DNA of 64,000 nucleotides. It comes from Bugulina stolonifera (taxonomy: Eukaryota > Bryozoa > Gymnolaemata > Cheilostomatida > Bugulidae). Below the pieces are notes generated by a model. It had not been told where the DNA came from. It made no database searches and saw nothing but the letters and a program-made list of their open reading frames with translations. Positions 21,101 through 31,800 of the stretch are shown here, one piece after another. The position numbers and the translations under genes were made by a program. The DNA is taken from contig OW285190.1 in assembly GCA_935421135.1 (NCBI GenBank), positions 9,186,501 through 9,250,500 of the forward strand, read 5' to 3'. Every line of letters begins with the position of its first letter. The first letter of the stretch is position 1.

Positions 21101-24039
21101 TCAGTGTGTCCACTCCTGTAGTAGCCGCAGTAGTTAGAGTAGATGATAGATTCAGAGGCTTAACTAAAATATAAAGTAAACAATTACATTGTTAAAATGG
21201 TGTGCAGAATGTGTGACATAATGTATAAGTTCACAGACGGCATCAATCCAATGTGTTTGCATTTTGCTGGAATGCAAACACATTTGTGCGCAATTAATAT
21301 AAGAGAGTATCATATAGTTGCATGGACTACTGATCTAATGCCGTTATGTCACAAAGTTTCAGATGATGTACGAACTAATTTTGTGTGTTTGTACACTACT
21401 CCTCTCTGATTACGAACCAACAGTGCCGCAGCGGCATTAGTATTTACAGTAACCAAGAAAACAAGCAGACATATTCTTATGTAGCGAATTCTTACATATT
21501 ATATCCATCTAATATGTACTTGCATTTAGGATGGTGTAATGGACGGTCTTGCCAGACCATACTGTACTCACTTGAATATTTGATGAGGAAACCAATAGTT
21601 CCAGATTGATCGTCATTGTCAGTGATAAATTGAAACAACAGTGATGTTGCCGATGATGAGACGCTAAGGTTTACAGTTAGTACTTCTGCAAACTTGACCC
21701 GTCGCACATCTCCACAGGTGAATAGCTCCGCGTAAGTTTCAGCTATATTCTCGTCGACTAGCAGTAGGTCACCTTCAGATTGGCAGTCTCGAGATGAGCC
21801 AATTTCTATAACTAGCACTAATAGACTTATTTCTGTAACTTGGCCTCTAAGATCTGTCAGTACAAGGCTGTTATTTAAGTTTGCATCATAACCAGTTTTT
21901 GAGTCTATCCTAAATTCGGGGTGGCTGGTGAAGTAAGCACTTGGTTCTGAGAGAACTGAGAGCTCTGTAGTCTCTGGTGTGAGAGAGTGAAGAGGAAGCG
22001 CTGTAAAGATACATAAAACCACTAAAGGTAAAGTAGAGGTAGAGGTAGAGGTAGAGGTAGAGGTAGAAGTAGAGGTAGAGGTAGAGGGTGAGGTAGAGGT
22101 AGAGGTAGATGTAGAGGTAGAGGTAGAGATAGAAGGTAGAGGTAGAGGTAGAGGTAGATGTAGATTTAGATGTAGATGTAGATGTAGACGTAGACGTAGA
22201 CGTAGATGTAGATTTAGATGTAGATGTAGATGTAGATGTAGATGTAGATGTAGATGTAGATGTAGATGTAGATGTAGATGTAGATGTAGATGTAGATGTA
22301 GATGTAGATGTAGATGTAGATGTAGATGTAGATGTAGATGTAGATGTAGATGTAGAGGTAGTGGTAGAGGTAGAGGTAGGATGTAGAAGTAGATGTAGAT
22401 GTAGAGGTAGTGATAGAGGTAGAGGTAGATGTGGAGGTAGAGGTAGATGTAGATGTAGAGGTAGAGGTAGAGGTAGAGGTAGAGATAGAAGGTAGAGGTA
22501 GAGGTTGAGGTAGAGGTAGATGTAGATTTAGATGTAGATGTAGATGTAGATGTAGATGTAGATGTAGATGTAGATGTAGATGTAGATGTAGATGTAGATG
22601 TAGATGTAGAGGTAGTGGTAGAGGTAGAGGTAGATGTAGATGTAGATGTACTTGTAGATGTAGAGGTAGTGGTAGAGGTAGAGGTAGAGGTTGTGGTAGA
22701 GGTAGGGGTAGAGGTAGAAGTAGGATAGAGGTAGGGTAGAGGTCGAGTTGAGGTGCATGCATAATATACTTGAGACAATATATCATAATATAGAGCAATG
22801 TGAAACAGCTACCGTCACGTAAATGCCATTAGACATACTGTGTAGTGGCAGACTCTCCCAATGCATGCCACTTTTTCCAAATTTTCCAAATCAAAAATTG
22901 TTTACACACAATATTGACAGAAATGACACGACCTTAGCTCATTGATGCACCCAAGGTTGTATCAGGAAAATGATGTTGTTGGTGGTTGACTTAGGCTAGT
23001 ATTCTCGAGCTATCTACATATGTTGCCTTCAAGTTGAAAGCTTCTAGAAAATACTAAGCCTAATAGTACCTGTGAAATTTAGATGAAATCCTGGTCCTTG
23101 CATAGCAAATAGCTTTAATCTTATTCCAGGTCTATTTTTCCTTATGGTTCCATAGATAAACAAATCATTCGACGGGCAAACCTGCACTGTCTTTATTTCC
23201 TGATCATCTAAGCCATAAAATCCATAATAGGCGAAGCATCGGGTAACATCAAGGTTTCTTTGGTCAATAGTAAATCCAACATCTTGTCGCCCCTCTACTA
23301 TAATGTTTATGTTACAATTCCGCCTAATGCCATGGTTTCCAGGATACTTGGGACTAGTTATAGTTAGGATGTCTCCGATAGTATATCTGGTAGTCTGTTC
23401 CGACTCAGTACAGAACTTAACAGTTTCACAACCTGTAAAATACGCTGGGATTCAGGTCAATGTCCTGCTAAACTTGTTAAAGCACAATGTATATCGGATG
23501 GTAGTTGTTGTACTTTTCAGCATATAAAAAAAGACTCAGAAAATAACTACTATCTATTGGACAACACAATCATCATGTCTGCATTAGCAAAATTAGTTCA
23601 TTTCTATAGAAAAAGGTTTTATTTTTGGTAGTCAATTTGAATAAAATGAAAAAAACACATACATCATGTCTACAGAAGTTCAACATATGAGATGGCTAAT
23701 TTTCTATTAACATCAGCCATTGCAATACATCGATGCAATGTACTGTAAGTAACTTTTGATAAAATACGTAATTTTTTAGACAACCCACCACCGTTGACTA
23801 AAGAGTAAAAGTTCATACAAAAGGCAAAACTGTATATTTTCATCTAAATTTACAAAACATACCAACAATGTAGAAACTGCATGCAAAGCTATTCCTGCTC
23901 AAGTGGCACATGTGTATGATTGCATAATTATGTGCTGCAATATATGTAATACCTTCATGCACGTACCAACGAGTTTAATGAGTCCAGAGAGCAATAATGC
24001 AGCAGCACAAGTACTTAGACTGTGTTCTGGAACATTCAT
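18190..24039 (-). CDS. Receptor A: two CUB domains, TM helix, tyrosine-repeat tail
   Basis: Eight exons: 24039-23967, 23432-23070, 22000-21572, 21163-21005, 20557-20392, 19925-19870, 19577-19490, 19249-18190; 798 codons including TGA, phase kept throughout. Order: signal peptide (MNVPEHSLSTCAAALLLSGL), CUB1 (TITSPKYPGNHG to GFHLNF), CUB2 (ending GFLIKYS), Thr/Ser stalk, TM helix (TIVIVLVLSLILTAIGVGLF) with RRRRRRK stop-transfer, a PIYQDLD motif at about Tyr407, then a short exon and the tail. The last exon begins NQSQGAYV as in genes D and F, then runs through 21 units of 15 residues. CUB domains usually bind proteins or glycans, so this is probably a surface receptor whose tail is tyrosine-phosphorylated; ligand and kinase are unknown. 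The exon order and phases match gene D exactly. Confidence 0.85.
18292..19236 (-). repeat. 21 x 45-bp coding minisatellite (tyrosine-rich tail)
   Basis: Twenty-one tandem 45-bp units, each encoding a variant of GAYVDGAYVDDAKNK, followed by a degenerate unit GVYINNAYL. The frame is fixed by the exon start shared with genes D and F and stays open to a conserved-looking end (DKLPEN). Two tyrosines per unit give 42 in the array. Units 9, 11 and 12 read YVN instead of YVD; units 1 and 14 read DTENR. Many units are almost identical in DNA, so the array probably expands and contracts. It lies on the cytoplasmic side of the TM helix. Confidence 0.9.
22026..22756. repeat. GTAGAG/GTAGAT hexamer satellite in a gene A intron
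   Basis: About 730 bp of hexamers alternating between blocks of GTAGAG and blocks of GTAGAT, with a shared segment present at least twice (around 22090-22380 and 22450-22690). It lies between the CUB1 and CUB2 exons of gene A, starting 26 bp from the CUB2 acceptor side. It is purine-rich on the plus strand, so the pre-mRNA carries a pyrimidine-rich version. Confidence 0.9.
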
Positions 24040-25825
24040 GCTTATCCTCAAAAAAACTAGCTCTGACTATTTATTAACATGGTGTATCCTCCTGCGCTAT
24101 CATATCATCAGTGACTGTTGGTGCATGGATACACATTATAGCATACATTTGACTCTCTACTCAACTAGTACAATGTAGGCACCTCACATTGCCTTACATT
24201 TACCTGTATTGGCACTCACTTAGCTGTTAAGTTCCCTGTTGAAAATATTTCCTCATACTTAATGGGAACTTTAATCCTCTTTTAAGAGACTATAATGTTG
24301 GTTTCATGATAAATGTTTCCACAGGGTAGATTAACTAATTTCTCTAATGGAATGCAGGTGATACTACAAATAGATGATTTATTATATACTGAAGTGTTGG
24401 AATAACACATTTTTTCCAGTCAAATAAAGTTGTTCTGCAGAAAAACAACTTTTTCACCTTTTGACTGTAGTGTTGACTTCCATCCTCACAGTTGTAGCAG
24501 TGATTAGTGGACATGCTTTTATATTAAGTGCTTGCATTATATAACAGAACTTTCCAGTTTTGCTGCCAGCCATTAATCCCAGGTAAGATCTAGAGAGATG
24601 TGCATTTTTTCTACTTACGGCACGGAAGGGACTTCACCAATGTTAAAGTTACGTAAGTAGCAGGAGCGGGAGCATTATAAGGTTAGATGCCCTTTCTAAC
24701 ACCACCAAAAATTTTATAGAAACTTTTCAGAAATTTCCTACGGTAAACAGAATAAAGTTGAGTCATTTTCATGTACTGTACGTGCAAGTGTTTGTGAAAT
24801 ACCCATAATATGAGAAAGCAAATTTTTCTAACCATATTTAGTCTATGAGAGTGAGAGTGTATCAAATATCAAAGCCATGCACACCAATCAGTACTTCTTC
24901 TGATTTGTAAAAGTATAAATTCAGACAGTAGCTGTTCACATCTGTTTAAATCCAAAATTATGAAATTGTAATTCAAGGGTTTGTGATACTGAGTTAATAG
25001 ATAATTGATGCAATAATAAGTGCACTCTAGTTTTACGTGTATAACCTGATAAAGGTCAGCATGATTGTTAGATACAACATCAACATACATGTAGATAATA
25101 TAATGTATCAACTTCTTGTAGACACTGCACAGTGCTAAAGGGATAGAAATCAAGGAAACTATTGGCAGAGTCCAGGAAAAAGGAAAGGTAAATGACATTT
25201 GAAATAGTGATCAAGTAAACTAATATTACTGTTTCTTTCTTAAAATATACCACCTAAAGTTTTAAATCAGTTTAAACACCTACCCTCAACATTTCTAGAC
25301 AACTAGAAGCCCTTACCTGTGATATGATGATTAAAAAATTATGCAAAATATGCAATTGCGTATCTGTACACATGTTGGTTCCTAAGTGTATATTGTACAT
25401 GTATATTATAAACACAGAATATGAATGCTTATCTACATGTACATGACATTACGAGTTTGCTAAAATGATTGCCAGACCAAAAATAAAATGAATTTGCTAA
25501 TAAATGGACATATACATATATACATGTGCAGTCTCCATTGCAATATCAAGTTCCTATTGTACTCTGTGAAACTGGTTAGACAACCATTGAGCAGGGATGA
25601 CATCATTTCCCAGTATTGGCCTAATGCTCACACAAAAAGGGATGGTCTAATATCCCAATAACGGTGATCTGACACCTGTTTGCGCAATTATTAATTTGTT
25701 AACTTGTAGATTAAAATCAGGAACACAGTGCCGTCTAGTTAAAGAAACAAAGAGGCCAAAAGTGTTATACCAGAGATTAGATAAACACTTAGACCGACAA
25801 GTGTAACAGTTCTTTATCTGCTTAC
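24040..25825. other. Region between receptor genes A and B
   Basis: Holds the gene A promoter and whatever remains of the gene B 3' end. I looked on the minus strand for the two tail exons found in genes A, D and F and did not find them. No other gene is evident. Confidence 0.5.
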
Positions 25826-28800
25826 CTCCTATATCTGTGTCCATCTCCTCATATGTATGTTCCACATTTTCTGTATTATCTTCTTCCCTTTGCCTTTAAA
25901 GATATACATGCAGAAATTTGCTATTGTTCCAGCTACTTTAGTAGAACATGTTTGAGACTTGGGCCAGTTAAAACATTATTCCTAAAGTAATTTAAATTAC
26001 AGGCTTATGTTTTACAGAAAAAAAAACTGTTTAAATATATAGTTTATAATGTAAATAATGTGTATTAAAACTATCCATCCTGTGGGTTAACAATGTACTC
26101 GTGATTTAATAGCATTCAATTACCCAGTAATTGTCAACGGTACTCTGCTTAGTTTAGTGACCAAACAAATCCTCTACTGCAATCATGTGCAATGTATATA
26201 TTTTGTCTGGTTTGCTAATAAGGACTTGTTCAACAATGAGTAGTACACCATGTGCTAAACCAATCTCGTGATAGGTAAAACTCTAGGCCCCCTTGCTAAA
26301 TTGAGGTTGGGTTGTATTTTACATGTACAGTGTATATTCTGAAGGTTTCATTACTAGGCAATCAATTTATATTGGTCAATGGAGGCAATACATTTGTATT
26401 GGTCACTGGAGGTCATTTTCAATAACCTGCTAGCTGACGTCTGCTCAAACAAGAACCAAGCCGACCACGATACCCACCATGATACCCGATACCAGATATA
26501 GTGGAACTTGCTTAATTCAGCCTTGGATAATTCAAAATCTTGGTTAGTTCAAACCATTAGCCTTGGTCCCTGCTGAGCACTATAATTTTATAATGATTTC
26601 AATTAAGTGAAGTGATCTTACAATTCAAACTCAAGCCTAATTCAAACCAATTATGGCGATCCTTTAGAGTTTGAATTAAGCAAGTTTCACTGTATATAAA
26701 ATACGCACTGACTGCTGCTTCTCCTTTTCCTCTTGAATCGTATAATGCAGAAGACCAACAGGCCAACTCCAATCACTGTTATTATCAACACAATCACAGA
26801 TATAATAACAACTGTCAAGGTGCTTGTTGATGGTTGAGAAGACGCTGTTGGAGTAATGGAGGAAGTGATCGCCGACTTGTATACCTCTGTACTGAATATG
26901 AACTTTGTTTCTGTAGTCGAGTTTGTTGGTGAAGATGTTGGGATTGCCTGGGGAGGTACTTGTGTTGCTAATCCTGTTGTAGGTAGAATCACTAAAAATA
27001 GAAAGTAAATATTAATCTACTTCGTCCAGCCCCAAAATTATTTGTGGTTGTTTACACAATGTTAGAGCCAAGGTTGAGAAAACCGTGCTTTTCATGGCAA
27101 TCACTCAAAATTTTACTGTTTCATTCACATGAGCACAAGTCAATATCCTACCCTCGTCAGCAACTCAATTTATTATTGGTTACATGGTTACAAGAGATTA
27201 TAATTATATACTTATTCATACGTAAGTTACATGGGTTACATATTTATATTTATTTACAACGCCAGTGGTTACAGCAGTTACAAGGTTACATATTTATATT
27301 TATTTACAACGCCAGTGGTTACAGAAGTTACAAGGTTACATATATATATATTTATTTACAACGCCAGTGGTTACAGAAGTTACAAGGTTACATGTTTATA
27401 TTTATTTACAATGCCAGTGGTTACAGAAGTTACAAGGTTACATATTTATATTTATTTACAACGCCAGTGGTTACAGAAGTTACAAGGTTACATATTTATA
27501 TTTATTTACAACGCCAGTGGTTACAGAAGTTACAAGGTTACATGTTTATATTTATTTACAACGCCAGTGGTTACAGAAGTTACAAGGTTACATATTTATA
27601 TTTATTTACAACGCCAGTGGTTACAGAAGTTACAAGGTTACATGTTTATATTTATTTACAACGCCAGTGGTTACAGAAGTTACAAGGTTACATATTTATA
27701 TTTATTTACAACGCCAGTGGTTACAGAAGTTACAAGGTTACATGTTTATATTTATTTACAATGCCAGTGGTTACAGAAGTTACGAGGTTACATATTTATA
27801 TTTATTTAAAACGCCAGTGGTTACAAAAGTTACAAGGTTACCTGTTTATATTTATTTACAACGCCAGTGGTTACAGAAGTTACAAGGTTACATATATATA
27901 TATTTATTTACAACGCCAGTGGTTACAGAAGTTACAAGGTTACATGTTTATATTTATTTACAACGCCAGTGGTTACAGAAATTACAAGGTTACATATTTA
28001 TATTTATTTACAACGCCAGTGGTTACAAAAGTTACAAGGTTACCTGTTTATATTTATTTACAACGCCAGTGGTTACAGAAGTTACAAGGTTACATGTTTA
28101 TATTTATTTACAATGCCAGTGGTTACAGAAGTTACAAGGTTACATATTTATATTTATTTAAAACGCCAGTGGTTACAAAAGTTACAAGGTTACCTGTTTA
28201 TATTTATTTACAACGCCAGTGGTTACAGAAGTTACAAGGTTACATATATATATATTTATTTACAACGCCAGTGGTTACAGAAGTTACAAGGTTACATGTT
28301 TATATTTATTTACAACGCCAGTGGTTACAGAAGTTACAAGGTTACATATTTATATTTATTTACAACGCCAGTGGTTACAGAAGTTACAAGGTTACATGTT
28401 TATATTTATTTAAAACGCCAGTGGTTACAAAAGTTACAAGGTTACATATTTATATTTATTTACAACGCCAGTGGTTACAGAAGTTACAAGGTTACATATT
28501 TATATTTATTTACAACGCCAGTGGTTACAGAAGTTACAAGGTTACATGTTTATATTTATTTACAACGCCAGTGGTTACAGAAGTTACAAGGTTACATCTT
28601 TATATTTATTTACAACGCCAGTGGTTACAGAAGTTACAAGGTTACATGTTTATATTTATTTACAATGCCAGTGGTTACAGAAGTTACAAGGTTACATATT
28701 TATATTTATTTAAAACGCCAGTGGTTACAAAAGTTACAAGGTTACCTGTTTATATTTATTTACAACGCCAGTGGTTACAGAAGTTACAAGGTTACATATA

Positions 28801-31800
28801 TATATATTTATTTACAACGCCAGTGGTTACAGAAGTTACAAGGTTACATGTTTATATTTATTTACAACGCCAGTGGTTACAGAAGTTACAAGGTTACATA
28901 TTTATATTTATTTACAACGCCAGTGGTTACAGAAGTTACAAGGTTACATGTTTATATTTATTTAAAACGCCAGTGGTTACAAAAGTTACAAGGTTACATC
29001 TTTATATTTATTTACAACGCCAGTGGTTACAGAAGTTACAAGGTTACATGTTTATATTTATTTACAATGCCAGTGGTTACAGAAGTTACAAGGTTACATA
29101 TTTATATTTATTTAAAACGCCAGTGGTTACAAAAGTTACAAGGTTACCTGTTTATATTTATTTACAACGCCAGTGGTTACAGAAGTTACAAGGTTACATA
29201 TATATATATTTATTTACAACGCCAGTGGTTACAGAAGTTACAAGGTTACATGTTTATATTTATTTACAACGCCAGTGGTTACAGAAGTTACAAGGTTACA
29301 TATTTATATTTATTTACAACGCCAGTGGTTACAGAAGTTACAAGGTTACATGTTTATATTTATTTAAAACGCCAGTGGTTACAAAAGTTACAAGGTTACA
29401 TATTTATATTTATTTACAACGCCAGTGGTTACAGAAATTACAAGGTTACATATTTATATTTATTTACAACGCCAGTGGTTACAGAAGTTACAAGGTTACA
29501 TGTTTATATTTATTTACAACGCCAGTGGTTACAGAAGTTACAAGGTTACATATATATATATTTATTTACAACGCCAGTGGTTACAGAAGTTACAAGGTTA
29601 CCTGTTTATATTTATTTACAACGCCAGTGGTTACAGAAGTTACAAGGTTACATGTTTATATTTATTTACAACGCCAGTGGTTACAGAAGTTACAAAATCG
29701 TATATAAACATATTTTGTTCATAGTTAGTGTGTAGCTACAAAATTTATTGAATGCTTTTAGCATTTTGGCTAATAAAATATGTGCTACTTACTTTTGACA
29801 TTGCTTTTGAATTTCATCTATTAGAAAACAAATGTATTGAGTTTAAATGTTTATTAATATAACAAATTCTTACTTTTTAAACAGCCGAGGGAGATAACTC
29901 CTATTCTACTGATTCTCAATAAAAAAGAAACTTTGTTATGTGGAGTAAGAGTTGTCTTTTCTTCCATACAAATAATTTCGAAAGAATTCTAATTGCAATT
30001 GTTAACAGATACGTAGTTATCTCCCCTTAATATTTAAGTAAATCTCTTTTTTGCAATTCTTGCTGTGATATTTTTGAGTTAAAATAATACAATATTAAGA
30101 CCTTCACTTTATTTTAACTTAGCTATACTAATTCTCCAGTTTTGTAGGAAAACCTTTTTTGATTATGTAAACCAAAATCTTGAACACCTTTCTGTTCCAA
30201 TAAGGATTTCTTTATATTATAGTTAGGAAGAACATTTAATAGCGAGTGATATTTTTCGTGGGTTTGCTACACGCGAACTTCGCGAAAGTTAAAACTCGCA
30301 ATCTGTATCTGCTTTTAGAGTATATAATCAAATATTGCCTCAAGGAAAGGTGCTAAATACAATGTAAATGATGGTTTACTTACATTGTTGTCGTTTGTGC
30401 TTACAATGTCGCACCTCGTAACTTTTGTAACCACTGGCCAGGGCCGTAGCGCCCTAAGAAATGTTGGTGGGGCCAAAATAATAGTCCGGGGCAGCGCCCC
30501 GGCCGCCGGCGCCCTGAGAGTGTTTTTCATAAAAATAGAGCAAATTTGAAGCAGTTCAGGCTTATGAAATATACCTGTGTAATAACATTAAATATAACCC
30601 AGCCTCATACATATATATGCATGTACATGTATACATTGTATCTGTTCACAATTATGACTGAACATAAATCATTCAACTCTAACGACATTTACAAATACTT
30701 TACTCCTTTACAATGATGAAAAACATGCAATGAAATGAAGTAGAGCTAACGAATCTACAAAAAGCAGCTGAAAGCATGTGTTTCTTTCCTACCATATATA
30801 TATTTCTTATTTCTCCCTATAAGATTGAATGCCTAAGTAAATATATTGAAAACAATGTAGGGCAGACAGATAGCCGAATCCAAAAAAATTTGTTCAATTG
30901 AAAACTAATATAATTGTTTAGATTTTCAAGGTTTATATTTCTTTACACACTCAGTACATGGACTGTGTATACGGTACCTCTTATACTGTATACTAAAATA
31001 ATCTTCAAATTTAGAGTTATCTCCCCTGACAGGTTTTCAATATCTAAAATGTTACATAACTGCAGTTAAGTACGGTAGTATTTAGAATTTTTTGATATCA
31101 AAGTGTTTAACACACTTATTATCACCACATCCTTACATATCTTGTAAACCCCGCAAATAGGAAAGTGGAAGAAACTTTAAACACTTATCTGACCATGATA
31201 ATAAATTGACTACATTTCGACTTAGCAATGCTAAAAGTTGAGACGGCCAGGCCGCACGGCCGTATAGGACACTACGGCCCTGCCACTGGCGTTGTAAATA
31301 AATATAAACATGTAACCTTGTAACTTCTGTAACCACTGGCGTTGTAAATAAATATAAATATGTAACCTTGTAACTTCTGTAACCACTGGCATTGTAAATA
31401 AATATAAAGATGTAACCTTGTAACTTCTGTAACCACTGGCGTTGTAAATAAATATAAACATGTAACCTTGTAACTTCTGCAACCACTGGCGTTGTAAATA
31501 AATATAAATATGTAACCTTGTAACTTCTGTAACCACTGGCGTTGTAAATAAATATAAATATGTAACCCATTTAACTTACGTATGAATAAGTATATAATTA
31601 TAATCTCTTGTAACCATGTAACCAATAATAAATTGAGTTGCTGACGAGGGTAGGATATTGACTTGTGCTTCACATGACTCCCAGAATGTCTAGAAAAGAC
31701 ATACATGTGACCAAGTCGACTACTTCTCTGAGCTCTGAGTAACCTTCGTTTCACACGAATTTGCACGATTTCATTTACTGTTTGTATGTATGTCTCATTT

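Larger units (their letters stand above)
27133..31668. mobile_element. Foldback-like transposon with tandem-repeat arms
   Basis: A 4.5-kb element in a gene B intron. Its ends are inverted copies starting GCACAAGTCAATATCCTACC, about 100 bp of near-identical unique sequence on each side, followed inward on both arms by the same 50-bp tandem repeat in opposite orientation. The 9-bp sequence TTCACATGA flanks both ends exactly (27124-27132 and 31669-31677). Long inverted arms of tandem repeats plus a 9-bp duplication is the pattern of Drosophila Foldback elements and some MULEs. The arms are unequal: about 2.5 kb left, about 0.4 kb right. The core at 29697-30405 shows no transposase, so it is non-autonomous. 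Confidence 0.88.

Noticed and set aside
21492..22778. A 428-codon minus-strand frame of TST and LHL repeats joined to CUB2
   Set aside because: It reads through the intron into the hexamer satellite. CUB2 begins at the acceptor ending at 22001, exactly as in genes B, C and D.
24869..25198. Hydrophobic minus-strand frame between genes A and B, considered as a gene B tail
   Set aside because: No match to family tail exons and no suitable splice sites in phase.
27044..29735. Open frames of up to 887 codons in the 50-bp repeat region
   Set aside because: All three frames are open because the unit lacks stops. The repeats are transposon arm sequence, the period is not a multiple of three, and the same repeat lies inverted at 31283.
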